Source: Oxobacter pfennigii
GTDB lineage: Bacteria > Bacillota > Clostridia > Clostridiales > Oxobacteraceae
Direction of reading: 5' to 3'
Assembly: GCF_001317355.1 (NCBI RefSeq)
Contig: NZ_LKET01000021.1
Coordinates: 248,001-312,000 of the forward strand
DNA: 64,000 bases
Part shown: positions 50,801-62,799 of the stretch, in pieces
Layout of the letters: each line of letters begins with the position of its first letter
Position numbering within the stretch: position 1 is the first letter of the stretch
Program-made: the position numbers and the translations under genes
The notes under the pieces: model-generated
The model's input: the letters and a program-made list of their open reading frames with translations, nothing else
Database searches by the model: none
Told to the model about the DNA's origin: nothing

Positions 50801-52186
50801 TTGAACAATGATCAAAACAAAAAAATCGTATTATTTATCGCAACTCTTGGAGCATTTGTCGTACCTTTCATGATGTCAAGTGTAAACGTAGCATTACCTT
50901 CCATCAGCAAAGAATTATCCATGAGTACAGTTGCCTTAAGCTGGATTTCACTGTCTTATTCCCTGGCAACGGCAATATTTGTATTTCCCTTCGGGAGGCT
51001 GGCAGATATACTTGGCAGAAAAAAGCTTCTTTTATGGGGTATGATTGGACTCAGCATTTCATCGGCGTTATGCGGGCTTACCTTTAATTCTGCAATGCTT
51101 ATTATAGCCAGGGTGCTGCAGGGCATAAGCGGGGCTACCGTATCGGTGACCGTTGTTTCTATATTGACTTCCGTATACCCGCCGGGAGAAAGAGGCAAGG
51201 TTTTAGGCTTAAATGTTGCAATGACTTATGCCGGTTTATCTACAGGACCTTTTTTGGGAGGATTACTGACGGAGTATTTGGGCTGGAGAAGTATTTTTAT
51301 AATCACTGTGGTTTTACTGATAATTGTTGTTGTGCTGCTTTTAAATTTAAAGCAGGAATGGGCAGAAGCAACGGATGAGAGCTTCGATTACAAGGGTGCG
51401 GCTATTTATGGTATAGCGCTGTTTGGTATTGTGTGCGGTTTTTCACTTATAAGGTCATTATCAGGTATTATTCTTATGGTTATAGGCTTTATTGCACTTA
51501 TAGTATTTTATAATTTTGAAACTAAGGTTGAACACCCCATAATGGATATGAACTTGCTCAAAGAAAACAGAATATTAACCTTTTCTTCGTTGGCAGCATT
51601 GATTAATTACAGCGCTACTTCTGCCTTGAGCTATCTCTTGAGCCTTTACCTTCAATATATAAAGGTATTGGACCCCACTCAGGCAGGCTTAATCCTTATG
51701 GCACAGCCTGTTGTAATGGCCCTGTTCTCTCCTGTTGCCGGAAGAATATCCGACAGGATAGAACCTCAAAAGGTTGCGTCCATAGGCATGGCTATAACCG
51801 CAGCCGGGCTGGCATTCTTTATATTTTTATCCCAAGGTACTTCCGTTATATATATAGTTGCGGGTTTATTAACCTTAGGCTTTGGATTTGCCCTTTTTTC
51901 ATCACCAAATACAAATGCGGTAATGAGCTCTGTGGAAAAGAGATATTACGGAGTTGCTTCGGGAATATTAGGGGCTGCCAGAACTGTAGGCCAAACCTTC
52001 AGCCTGGGAATTACATCTCTCATAATGGCTCTATATATGGGAAATGAATCAATAAATGCAAGCAATCAGACGGCTTTTATAGGTGCAGTCAAAGTCACCT
52101 TTTCTATACTCACGGTATTGTGCATAGCAGGTATATTTGCTTCCGTTGCCAGGGGGAAAATAAACAGGTCAGGGCAAGATCTGTAA
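50801..52186 (+). CDS. MFS transporter, DHA2 (14-helix) type
   Basis: The 461-residue permease has about fourteen hydrophobic segments and DHA2-family motifs: 'PFGRLADILGRKKLLLWG' (motif A), 'ARVLQGISGATVSV' and 'GPFLGGLLTEYLGWRSIF' (motif C, antiporter signature). Motif C suggests export by H+ antiport. I start it at the TTG at 50801 because GGAGGGAATTTAAG precedes it; the frame is open to 50771 without a better site. It stands between the corrinoid reactivator and a corrinoid protein gene, so it may handle a substrate or product of the methyltransferase. Confidence 0.88.
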   Translation: MNNDQNKKIVLFIATLGAFVVPFMMSSVNVALPSISKELSMSTVALSWISLSYSLATAIFVFPFGRLADILGRKKLLLWGMIGLSISSALCGLTFNSAMLIIARVLQGISGATVSVTVVSILTSVYPPGERGKVLGLNVAMTYAGLSTGPFLGGLLTEYLGWRSIFIITVVLLIIVVVLLLNLKQEWAEATDESFDYKGAAIYGIALFGIVCGFSLIRSLSGIILMVIGFIALIVFYNFETKVEHPIMDMNLLKENRILTFSSLAALINYSATSALSYLLSLYLQYIKVLDPTQAGLILMAQPVVMALFSPVAGRISDRIEPQKVASIGMAITAAGLAFFIFLSQGTSVIYIVAGLLTLGFGFALFSSPNTNAVMSSVEKRYYGVASGILGAARTVGQTFSLGITSLIMALYMGNESINASNQTAFIGAVKVTFSILTVLCIAGIFASVARGKINRSGQDL

Positions 52187-52509
52187 TGTAAAATGCGTTG
52201 ACAATACTTACAAAAGATGGTATTCTTTTTGTGTAAAATGATAACGACATAATAATGCAAAAAAAAACTGAATTATTAAAAAACCTTTAATAATTCAGTT
52301 GCTGTATTAGTTAGACTCAAATCATAAATTCCAAACTTTTGTTTTTAAATTGGACAACTTGCATTCCAGCATTCTATTCTAATATTTATCAGATCAGGAA
52401 TTAAACTTACCCTTAAAACGTATCCATATAAAAATAACATACTAAACTTCCGTTTAAAGGGGGTGGGGTATTTTATTTAACTATAAAGTAATAAAAGGAG
52501 GTAATAATA
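52187..52509. other. Intergenic region ahead of the second corrinoid module
   Basis: About 320 AT-rich bases. They contain a hairpin (52267-52299) and presumably the promoter of the corrinoid protein gene; I see no gene or known riboswitch. Confidence 0.5.
52267..52299. terminator. Terminator hairpin after the DHA2 transporter gene
   Basis: ACTGAATTATTAAA pairs with TTTAATAATTCAGT (14 bp). The A run before the hairpin makes it a better terminator on the minus strand than on the plus strand. Confidence 0.55.
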
Positions 52510-53145
52510 ATGGTCGACTTAAAAGCTTTGACAACATCAGTAGGAGAATTGGATGAAGAAAAGGTGCTTGAGGTGCTGAATGAATTTGTGGCTTCAAATC
52601 CATCGGAAGAGGATGCTCAAAAAGTGGTAGCAGCTTGCCAGAGCGGTATGTCAATTGTAGGTGATCTGTATGAAAAAGGAGAATACTTCGTAGGTGACCT
52701 TATTTTTGCAGGAGAGCTTTTGACAAATGCAATAAACACTTTAAAACCTGTATTGGGAAGCGGAAGTGCTGCAAAATCCGGTACAATAGTACTTGGAACA
52801 GTTGCCGGAGATTTACATGACATAGGCAAGAACATATTCAAGAGCATGTGTGAAGCAGCAGGCTTTGAAGTTATTGACCTCGGCATAGACCAGCCTGCCA
52901 GCGCATTTGTTGAAAAAGTAAAAGAAGTAAAACCTGTGGCAGTTGGTATGAGCGGAGTATTAACGCTTGCACTTGAAGCCATGAAGGATACTGTAGATGC
53001 TCTTAAAGAAGCAGGATTAAGAGACAGTGTTAAGATTATAATCGGTGGAAACCCTGTTACAAAGGAAGCATGCGCACAGATAGGAGCAGATGCATTCACA
53101 ACTAACGCAGCTGAAGGCGTTAAAATTTGCCAGGGTTGGGTTTAA
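52510..53145 (+). CDS. Corrinoid (B12-binding) methyl-carrier protein
   Basis: The 211-residue protein has an N-terminal helical cap (about residues 1-88) and a B12-binding domain with the cobalt-ligand motif 'GDLHDIGKN' (histidine at about 103), 'VGMSGVLTLAL' and 'IIGGNPV'. It resembles the protein at 1856 in plan but differs through most of the cap. AAAGGAGGTAATAAT precedes the ATG. The UroD-family methyltransferase gene follows 59 bases on, in the reverse order to the first module. Confidence 0.95.
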   Translation: MVDLKALTTSVGELDEEKVLEVLNEFVASNPSEEDAQKVVAACQSGMSIVGDLYEKGEYFVGDLIFAGELLTNAINTLKPVLGSGSAAKSGTIVLGTVAGDLHDIGKNIFKSMCEAAGFEVIDLGIDQPASAFVEKVKEVKPVAVGMSGVLTLALEAMKDTVDALKEAGLRDSVKIIIGGNPVTKEACAQIGADAFTTNAAEGVKICQGWV

Positions 53146-53204
53146 TAATCAAGAGCACAGAATTTTTTATGACAGTGGATGTAAAGTAAAATAGGAGGGT
53201 AATG

Positions 53205-54584
53205 ATGGATAATAACGAAGTAAAGAAGCTTCAGGAAGAAAGAATATCGTTATATGATGATTTCTACAACAACAAATTGCCTAAAAGATTGCCGGTAGAC
53301 GCTATGAGAATGTCTCTTAATATGCTGGCTGAATACAGCGGAAAGAATATTTTTAATGTACAGTTTGATTATTCGCAGCTAGCCGAAGCTCATGAAAAGG
53401 TAACAAACGAATTGTATTCCGATGTAAGCCCATTAGCAGGAGCCGGAGTTGCCACCAGAATACCTTCTTTTTATCAAATATTAGGTTCTCAGTCATTTGT
53501 TATGGGCGGCAGCGGATTAATGCAGCATCCCGAGGTTGTGGGCATGCTGGAGGAAGATTATGACGCTCTCATTGAAGACCCATATGCCTGCTTGCTGGAA
53601 AGGGTAATCCCCAGACAATATAAAGCTCTTGATTCAAATAACACGGCGTCTACATCAAAGGTTATACCCATGGCTCAGGCTGCTTTAAGGGACAATGCAG
53701 CGGCAATAGGAGCAATTGTTCAAAAAGCTACGGAAGAAAAAGGGTATTACCCGGGACCGCCAAGAGGATCAGCAGGCTTTGGAGCAGCTCCTTATGATTT
53801 CCTGGCTGACCAGTTAAGAAGTTTTTCAGGAATTTCAAAGGATATAAGAAGGAACAGAAACAAAGTTAAAGAAGCTTGTGAAGCACTGTACCCTCTGATG
53901 TTAAAATATGCTATGCCCGCTAAACCGTCTCCTCAGGGAATTGTTTCGACGCCATTGCATATGCCTACATTTATGAGGGAAAAAGATGTCGTTGACGTAT
54001 GGCTTCCCACATACAAAAAGATGGTGGAACAGCTGGCAGCGGCAGGAGCACGTGTCAATGCATTCTGCGAGCATGACTGGATGAGATATTTAGACCTTTT
54101 GACTGAATTGCCTGCAGGCACAATTTTGCGTTTTGAATATGGTGATCCTCAGACTATAAAAGATAAGCTTGGTAAGAAATATATCATATCAGGTTTGTAT
54201 CCTATTAATTTAATAAAGACAGGAACAAAACAGCAGGTTATTGATAAAGCAAAAGAGATACTTGATATCATGATGCCCGGCGGCGGATATTTATTCGGCT
54301 TTGATAAAGGTGCTCTTGTGTACAAAGATATCAATATGGAAAATTATATCGCCTTAGCTGAATTTGTACGCGATTATGCGGTATATGAAAATGCGGGAGA
54401 AAGCTTTGGAACACCGTTAAACAGCGAAGGCTTCAAATTGGAGCCTGCGCCTGTTAAATCAAAATATATTTTTGATTGGGAAGAATTCAAGGGAAAATAT
54501 CCTTACACTCCTGAATTCGCAAAGGCAAATTTCCAGGGCTATGATGATGAAATGTTCAGATTCTACCTGAACTTGCTGGTCTAA
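53205..54584 (+). CDS. UroD-family corrinoid methyltransferase
   Basis: The 459-residue protein belongs to the uroporphyrinogen decarboxylase superfamily and is a close paralogue of the orphan at 18757 (shared 'HMPTF', 'WMRYLDLLTELP', 'FEYGDPQTIKDKLGKKYIISG', 'KQQVIDKAKEILDI'). As there, the His-X-Cys element of zinc-dependent MtaA-type methyltransferases is missing at the matching place. Its neighbour is a corrinoid protein, so a methyltransferase I role is likely. Two ATGs stand side by side; the second (53205) has the better distance to GGAGGG. A terminator follows. Confidence 0.86.
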   Translation: MDNNEVKKLQEERISLYDDFYNNKLPKRLPVDAMRMSLNMLAEYSGKNIFNVQFDYSQLAEAHEKVTNELYSDVSPLAGAGVATRIPSFYQILGSQSFVMGGSGLMQHPEVVGMLEEDYDALIEDPYACLLERVIPRQYKALDSNNTASTSKVIPMAQAALRDNAAAIGAIVQKATEEKGYYPGPPRGSAGFGAAPYDFLADQLRSFSGISKDIRRNRNKVKEACEALYPLMLKYAMPAKPSPQGIVSTPLHMPTFMREKDVVDVWLPTYKKMVEQLAAAGARVNAFCEHDWMRYLDLLTELPAGTILRFEYGDPQTIKDKLGKKYIISGLYPINLIKTGTKQQVIDKAKEILDIMMPGGGYLFGFDKGALVYKDINMENYIALAEFVRDYAVYENAGESFGTPLNSEGFKLEPAPVKSKYIFDWEEFKGKYPYTPEFAKANFQGYDDEMFRFYLNLLV

Positions 54585-54595
54585 GAATAAAGAAA

Positions 54596-54629
54596 AAGGG
54601 GCAGCCCATTTTAAGATGAGCTGTCCCTT
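54596..54629. terminator. Terminator between the UroD-family and DMT transporter genes
   Basis: AAGGGGCAGC pairs with GCTGTCCCTT with one G-U, followed by ATCATTTT, between two convergent genes. Confidence 0.65.
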
Positions 54630-54659
54630 ATCATTTTACAACTACCTTTTGGGTAGTTC

Positions 54660-55556
54660 TTATTGTCCCTTATTTACCAATTTTTTATCCAGTGCACCTG
54701 TCGTAACATATACCCCGGCAAAAACTAAAAGGCCGCCGATAATTTGAGACATTGAAAGGTCCTGTCCTAAAAATAATGTTATTATTACAGTGAAAACGGG
54801 TATTAAGTTTAAAAATACTCCGGCTTTACTGGCACCTATTTCACGTATTGAAATATTCCAGAATATAAATGAGCATACCGAGGGAAAGAATATTAAAAAG
54901 ATAATTCCTAAAATAGCAGTTGAGCTTATCTTTGTAAAATCAATACCCTCCGCTATGGCAAAGGGAGAAAGTATAATAACGGCAAATAGGGAGGACACAG
55001 CCGTTGCAGTTATAGGAGGAACAAATTTCAGCTTTTTTACTATAACGGAGTAGGCTGTCCATATTGAAATCGCAAGGAGCATCAATAGGTCTCCCCTATT
55101 ATAGTTTATTTCAAATATTTTATCTAAATTGCCTTGAGTGAGTATTACAAATACGCCTATTAAAGAAACAGCTACTCCTGAAGCCTGAAGGGGAGAAAAT
55201 TTTTCTTTCAAGAAAATCACCGAAAATACCGCCATAATTCCCGGGTTTAATGAATTTATCATAGAGGCATTTGTTGAGGATGTATAGTCTAAGGCAGAAT
55301 AAAGTATAAGATTATAACATATCACTCCTAAAACGCCCATGATTAAAAGTAAAAACCACTCTTTTTTTATTGCGCTGAAACTTGGTTTTTCAGTAAAATA
55401 TGCAATTATAAGCAATAAGAGTGAGGCTATAAACCAGCGGGAAAATGTCAGCCAGAGGGGTGTCATCTCTGCCACAATATATTTTCCCAATACATAATTA
55501 CCTGCCCAGAATAAATTACATAAAACCAGCAGCAGCCAGACACGATACTTGTTCAT
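54660..55556 (-). CDS. DMT-superfamily (EamA) transporter
   Basis: The 298-residue protein has ten membrane segments in two EamA repeats ('NLFWAGNYVLGKYI' at the N-terminus, 'AISIWTAYSVIVKKL' at the start of the second repeat near residue 160). EamA transporters export or take up metabolites such as amino acids or sugars; no specific substrate can be read. AAGGAGTTGGATAGCAA precedes the ATG. It lies 49 bases downstream of mnmA on the same strand. Confidence 0.9.
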   Translation of the reverse strand: MNKYRVWLLLVLCNLFWAGNYVLGKYIVAEMTPLWLTFSRWFIASLLLLIIAYFTEKPSFSAIKKEWFLLLIMGVLGVICYNLILYSALDYTSSTNASMINSLNPGIMAVFSVIFLKEKFSPLQASGVAVSLIGVFVILTQGNLDKIFEINYNRGDLLMLLAISIWTAYSVIVKKLKFVPPITATAVSSLFAVIILSPFAIAEGIDFTKISSTAILGIIFLIFFPSVCSFIFWNISIREIGASKAGVFLNLIPVFTVIITLFLGQDLSMSQIIGGLLVFAGVYVTTGALDKKLVNKGQ

Positions 55557-55605
55557 TTGCTATCCAACTCCTTATTGTCACAGTATTTAAGCTTTTTAAG
55601 AAACT

Positions 55606-57494
<1,889 letters not shown>

Positions 57495-57620
57495 AATGTA
57501 TACCACCTTACAAATATTATATACAAATTCAAGAATCATTAATAAAATATTCCCACAGCCTTTGATATAATTATACATTTTAGTATATAATTAAATAAAA
57601 GAATTTGGAAGGAGATTAAC

Positions 57621-57989
57621 ATGGAATTCAGATTTGAGCATAACAATATAAATGTTCTTAATTTGGATAAAAGCCTGGCTTTTTATAAAGAAGCTTTAGG
57701 GTTGACTGAAGTAAGGAGAATAAGCCCTGAAAGCGGAGATTTCACTCTAGTATTTATAGGAGACGGTCATAGCCATCATACAATGGAATTGACTTGGCTT
57801 AAGGACAGGAAAGAGCCATATGACCTTGGGGATAATGAATTTCACATAGCATTCAGAGTGGATGATATAAAGGCAGCATACGAGCATCATAAGAAGATGG
57901 GCTGTATATGCTTTGAAAACAAGGATATGGGCATTTATTTCATAAATGATCCGGATGGGTACTGGCTGGAGATATTGCCTACAAGATAA
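57621..57989 (+). CDS. Glyoxalase/bleomycin-resistance (VOC) family protein
   Basis: The 122-residue protein is a vicinal oxygen chelate protein with two beta-alpha-beta-beta-beta modules. It has 'FEHNNINVLNLDKSLAFYKEALGL' at the start, metal ligands likely in 'EHNN' , 'HHTMELTW', 'EFHIAFRV' and 'DPDGYWLEILP' at the end, which is the GloA arrangement of lactoylglutathione lyase. Methylglyoxal detoxification is likely, but other VOC reactions cannot be excluded. GAAGGAGATTAAC precedes the ATG. Confidence 0.9.
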   Translation: MEFRFEHNNINVLNLDKSLAFYKEALGLTEVRRISPESGDFTLVFIGDGHSHHTMELTWLKDRKEPYDLGDNEFHIAFRVDDIKAAYEHHKKMGCICFENKDMGIYFINDPDGYWLEILPTR

Positions 57990-58099
57990 TAGCAACTAAT
58001 CATTCTAAAATGTAAATTTTTTTATTTCTATTTACATAAATCTTGCAGTGTGGTAATATATCTTAATAATATTAATATAATCAACACTTAGAGGCAAAG

Positions 58100-58133
58100 A
58101 CGTCTCAAAATCTAATTTTGAGGCGTTTTTTTT
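58100..58133 (+). terminator. Terminator after the glyoxalase-family gene
   Basis: ACGTCTCAAAA pairs with TTTTGAGGCGT with one G-U and is followed by eight T. Confidence 0.85.
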
Positions 58134-58253
58134 ATTTTATGGCTTTAACTTAAATTAACAGCTTAAACGCAGCCTATACAACGCATTTTACTCTATGCAG
58201 ATGAGGAAGAAGTTGACTATTTCACATTATTTTTAGGAGAGTGAAAGGCAAAG

Positions 58254-59468
58254 ATGCATATTACAATCGGGAGCATTTTAAATCTACCTCAATTAAAAAA
58301 TTTCAGGCTTTTAGCTGGTGAAAGCGGATTGGACAGGAGGCTGTCCTGGGTACATGTCCTTGAACTGCCCGTCATAAACGAGAGCGTAATGGAGGGAGAA
58401 CTTGTTTTTATGACAGGTGCGGGATTTAATGATATTACACAGGATCTAGTGCACATTATTGACGAACTGGATAAGAAAAAATCATCAGGTATGGTCATAA
58501 GAATAGGACCTTATATCGAAAGGCTTCCGAAAGAAGTGCTGGAGCTTGCAAATAAATTACAGTTTCCTATATTTGAAACTCCTTATGAAAACAATATAAT
58601 GTTCATCATCCAGGCCATTTGCCAGAGGATAATGGATGATAAAAAGAAAATGGATTCCATGAACGATTTCATGAAGGGGCTTATGCTGGACAGGTATTCG
58701 GAAGACCTTGTTGAAATGGCGGTTTTTTTTGGTTACCGCCCCAAATGGATTTACAGGGGTGTCATTGTTGATATCGACGGATTCTCCAATTATTTGTTTG
58801 AGAAACAAATAGAGGATGAGTCGGATATCATGAAGATAAAATGGAATGTAATGCGGATAATAGAGGAAGTGACAACAAGATTCAACAAAAGAATTTTGTA
58901 CTTTATTGACAGCGATTCCTTTGTGCTTATGATACCTGTTCTGGATGAGGCAGGAAGTGAAGCTGAGGTTCGGGGCATATGCGAGGATATATGCAAAGAG
59001 GTTTCAAAGAAAATCTCAGGCTTTACAGTCAGCATAGGTATAGGAAATTGCTGCAACCGCTTGAATGAGTTTAAAAGAAGTATTATGGAAGCAAATAAAA
59101 GCCTTAAAATAATAAGAGCCTGTAATAAGGTAAATACCGTTAGAAGCTATGCAGAGCTTGGTGTATACAGATTATTTTTCAAGATTCAGGATACGGATGA
59201 ACTAAAAAGTATATATTATGATGCCGTAGAGCCTCTGATAAAATATGACAAAAACAATAATTCAGACTTATTATCCACCCTGGAAATTTACTTGGACGAG
59301 GATGAAAATATATCCAATACCTCAAAGAAAATGTTTCTTCACAGGAATACTCTAAAGTACAGGCTGGCAAAAATCCAGGAGATATTAGGATATAACTTTG
59401 ATAACGTTAACCAGTTGTTTATATTAAGGCTGGCATTTAAAATAAAAAGATTCTTAGGTATTAATTAA
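58254..59468 (+). CDS. PucR/CdaR-type transcriptional regulator
   Basis: The 404-residue protein has an N-terminal PucR sensor domain (about residues 1-125, 'LAGESGLDRRLSWVHVLELP'), a GGDEF-like middle region (about 160-280) and a C-terminal PucR helix-turn-helix (about 340-400, 'NISNTSKKMFLHRNTLKYRLAKIQEILG'). The family controls purine, GABA, sugar-acid or other nitrogen-compound pathways. It lies 144 bases upstream of nifH in the same direction, which raises the chance of a role in nitrogen control, but that is inference. AGGAGAGTGAAAGG precedes the ATG. Confidence 0.92.
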   Translation: MHITIGSILNLPQLKNFRLLAGESGLDRRLSWVHVLELPVINESVMEGELVFMTGAGFNDITQDLVHIIDELDKKKSSGMVIRIGPYIERLPKEVLELANKLQFPIFETPYENNIMFIIQAICQRIMDDKKKMDSMNDFMKGLMLDRYSEDLVEMAVFFGYRPKWIYRGVIVDIDGFSNYLFEKQIEDESDIMKIKWNVMRIIEEVTTRFNKRILYFIDSDSFVLMIPVLDEAGSEAEVRGICEDICKEVSKKISGFTVSIGIGNCCNRLNEFKRSIMEANKSLKIIRACNKVNTVRSYAELGVYRLFFKIQDTDELKSIYYDAVEPLIKYDKNNNSDLLSTLEIYLDEDENISNTSKKMFLHRNTLKYRLAKIQEILGYNFDNVNQLFILRLAFKIKRFLGIN

Positions 59469-59524
59469 TGAACAAATTAAAAGCCTCTATTTTGTATATC
59501 GTGGACATACAAAAATGATGATTC

Positions 59525-59567
59525 AGTGTGATAAATTAGTTACATAATTTTTATCACACTTTTTTTA
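59525..59567 (+). terminator. Terminator between the PucR-type gene and nifH
   Basis: AGTGTGATAAA and TTTATCACACT pair perfectly (11 bp), followed by TTTTTTT. It ends 45 bases before the nifH ATG, leaving little room for a nifH promoter downstream. Confidence 0.8.
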
Positions 59568-59584
59568 TTGAAGATGAATAATAA

Positions 59585-60433
<849 letters not shown>

Positions 60434-60454
60434 TATTAAAAAGGAGTGAATTTT

Positions 60455-60781
60455 ATGTTGATGATAAAAGCAATAATAAGACCTGAAAAAGTGGACCATG
60501 TCTTATCTGAACTGTCTGATGCAGGCTTTCCTGCAGTAACAAAAATGGATGTGGTAGGAAGAGGCAAGCAAAGAGGTATGAAGGTTGGGGATATTCACTA
60601 TGATGAGATTCCCAAAGAAATGATAATGCTGGTTGTAAAGACCGAAGAAAAGGATGATGTGTTAAGTATAATAATGAGAAATGCAAAAACAGGTGAAAAA
60701 GGAGCCTTTGGAGACGGTAAGATATTCGTATCGGAAGTACTGGAGGCATATACTATAAGCTCCGGAAGCAAAGGACTGTAG
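60455..60781 (+). CDS. nifI1: PII-like nitrogenase regulator NifI1
   Basis: The 108-residue protein is a PII (GlnB/GlnK) relative of the NifI1 group, found between nifH and nifD in archaea and strict anaerobes. It has 'IKAIIRPEKVDHVLSEL' at the N-terminus, 'VVGRGKQRGMKVGDI' leading into the T-loop and 'TGEKGAFGDGKIFVSEV' (B-loop, ATP binding). With NifI2 it switches nitrogenase off when ammonium is present by direct binding to NifDK. The ATG at 60455 with AAGGAG upstream is preferred over the GTG at 60446. Confidence 0.95.
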   Translation: MLMIKAIIRPEKVDHVLSELSDAGFPAVTKMDVVGRGKQRGMKVGDIHYDEIPKEMIMLVVKTEEKDDVLSIIMRNAKTGEKGAFGDGKIFVSEVLEAYTISSGSKGL

Positions 60782-60793
60782 GAGGGATTGCAC

Positions 60794-61177
60794 ATGAAGG
60801 AAGTCATGGCTATAATCCGAATGAACATGATAAACAAAACAAAGGAAGCTTTAATGAAGCAGGGATTTTCCTCCTTTAACTGCAGAAAAGTAATGGGCAG
60901 GGGAAAAAGAAAAGTTGATTTTTCAATACTGGAGGATGTAATAGTTCTAGACGAGTTCAAATCATCAAAACTGGCGGCAGAGCTTTCCGAGATGCACAGG
61001 CTTATTCCTAAAAGAATGGTGTCGATCATAGTCAAGGATGATGAAGTGTCAAAAGTTGTGAATACACTGATTGAAGTTAACAGGACAGGAAGCCCGGGAG
61101 ACGGAAAAATATTTGTTACAGATGTTGTAGAAGCAGTAAGAGTGAGAACAGGCGAGAAAAACGAACTGGCATTGTAA
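60794..61177 (+). CDS. nifI2: PII-like nitrogenase regulator NifI2
   Basis: The 127-residue partner of NifI1 has 'VMAIIRMNMINKTKEALMKQG' at the start, 'VMGRGKRKVDF', a longer T-loop segment ('LPKRM'-like 'LIPKRMVSIIV') and the B-loop 'TGSPGDGKIFVTDV'. NifI2 carries the 2-oxoglutarate/ATP-sensing function in the methanogen complex. GGAGGG directly before the ATG at 60794 sets the start. It sits 12 bases after nifI1 and 20 before nifD. Confidence 0.95.
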   Translation: MKEVMAIIRMNMINKTKEALMKQGFSSFNCRKVMGRGKRKVDFSILEDVIVLDEFKSSKLAAELSEMHRLIPKRMVSIIVKDDEVSKVVNTLIEVNRTGSPGDGKIFVTDVVEAVRVRTGEKNELAL

Positions 61178-61197
61178 AAATAAGAGAGGTGAAATTA

Positions 61198-62799
61198 ATG
61201 AAAAAAGTCGTAGAAAGGGCTCTTGAAAAATATCCTGCTAAGGTCTTTAAGTCAAGGAAAGAGCACATCATTATAAAGGAAAATGAAGATGAAGTTCCGG
61301 AAATTACTGCAAATACCAGAACCATACCGGGTATTATCACAAATAGGGGATGCTGCTATGCAGGCTGCAAAGGCGTTGTATTGGGGCCTATAAAAGACAT
61401 GGTTCACATAGTACACGGGCCCATAGGATGCTCTTATTATGCCTGGGGCACAAGAAGAAATAAAGCCAAGGTGATTGATGGCGAAAAAAACTTCCTGGAA
61501 TACTGCTTTTCAACGGATATGCAGGAAAGCGATATAGTATTTGGAGGAGAAAAAAAATTAAGGCAGGCTATCAAAGAAGCTGTGGAGCTATTCAATCCAA
61601 AGGCAATTACAATTTCGGCCACATGTCCTGTAGGTCTTATAGGTGATGATATAAACGCTGTGGCAGCCGAAGCCCAAAAGCTATACGGCATACAGGTTTT
61701 GGCTTTCAGCTGTGAAGGATATAAAGGCGTCAGCCAGTCAGCAGGCCACCACATAGCCAATAATAACCTGATGAAGCATGTTATAGGCATAGGAGATATG
61801 AAGCCTAAAAAATATTCCATCAATATTCTTGGTGAATATAACATAGGCGGTGACGGCTGGGAAATTAAAAGAGTGTTGGATAAAATAGGGTATAACATCA
61901 TTGCCATAATGACAGGCGACGGTTCCTATGAAGATATAAAGAATGCCCATAAAGCAGATGTAAACCTTGTACAGTGCCACAGGTCAATTAACTATATTGC
62001 AGAAATGATTGAGACAAAATACGGTATCCCATGGATTAAGGCAAATTTCATAGGTGTAAAGAGCACCATTGAAACCTTAAGATACCTTGCTAATTACTTT
62101 GGTGACGATATGCTCATAGAAAAGACCGAGGAAGTCATTAAAGAAGAACTGGCTGATATTGAAGGCCAGATGGAATATTATAAAGAGAAACTTCAGGGAA
62201 GGACGGCATTCCTTTATGTAGGAGGTTCCAGGTCCCACCACTATCAGGAATTATTGAAGGATTTGGGTGTTGAAACAATAATTTCCGGTTACGAATTTGC
62301 CCACAGGGATGACTATGAGGGCAGGGAAGTAATATCTACAATAAAAACCGACGCTGATAATAAGAACATTGAAGAGATTAAGGTGGAAAAGGATGAGAAA
62401 AACTACAGAGTTATTCTATCCAAGGAAAGATATGAGAAGCTCAAAAAAGAAATACCATTAAGCTATTACGGCGGTATTATCAAGGCAATGAACAAAAATT
62501 CCGTAATAATAGATGACTTGAACCATTATGAAACCGAAGAATTTATAAAAATATTAAAGCCGGATATGTTCTTCTCGGGTATAAAGGATAAATATGTGGT
62601 TCAAAAAATGGGTGTAATGTCAAAACAGCTCCATTCCTATGATTACTCCGGTCCTTATGCAGGGTTCAAAGGGGCGCTGGTTTTTGCAAGGGATGTGGCT
62701 GCAGGGGTATACACGCCGGCATGGAAATATGTAACGCCTCCGTGGAAAACTGAACCCATGATTGAAGGTACATTGGAAGAGGAGGGAGAAGCATGCTAA
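61198..62799 (+). CDS. nifD: Nitrogenase molybdenum-iron protein alpha chain
   Basis: The 533-residue protein has the P-cluster ligands C52 ('RGCCYAG'), C78 ('GPIGCSYY') and C143 ('ATCPVG'), the active-site 'GVSQSAGHH' (Gln and His next to the cofactor), and the FeMo-cofactor ligands C260 ('VQCHRS') and H479 ('KQLHSYDYSG'). It has an insertion of about 50 residues (about 375-440) before the C-terminal ligand, as in Clostridium pasteurianum NifD. The ATG at 61198 follows GAGAGGTG. NifK overlaps its last seven bases. Confidence 0.97.
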   Translation: MKKVVERALEKYPAKVFKSRKEHIIIKENEDEVPEITANTRTIPGIITNRGCCYAGCKGVVLGPIKDMVHIVHGPIGCSYYAWGTRRNKAKVIDGEKNFLEYCFSTDMQESDIVFGGEKKLRQAIKEAVELFNPKAITISATCPVGLIGDDINAVAAEAQKLYGIQVLAFSCEGYKGVSQSAGHHIANNNLMKHVIGIGDMKPKKYSINILGEYNIGGDGWEIKRVLDKIGYNIIAIMTGDGSYEDIKNAHKADVNLVQCHRSINYIAEMIETKYGIPWIKANFIGVKSTIETLRYLANYFGDDMLIEKTEEVIKEELADIEGQMEYYKEKLQGRTAFLYVGGSRSHHYQELLKDLGVETIISGYEFAHRDDYEGREVISTIKTDADNKNIEEIKVEKDEKNYRVILSKERYEKLKKEIPLSYYGGIIKAMNKNSVIIDDLNHYETEEFIKILKPDMFFSGIKDKYVVQKMGVMSKQLHSYDYSGPYAGFKGALVFARDVAAGVYTPAWKYVTPPWKTEPMIEGTLEEEGEAC

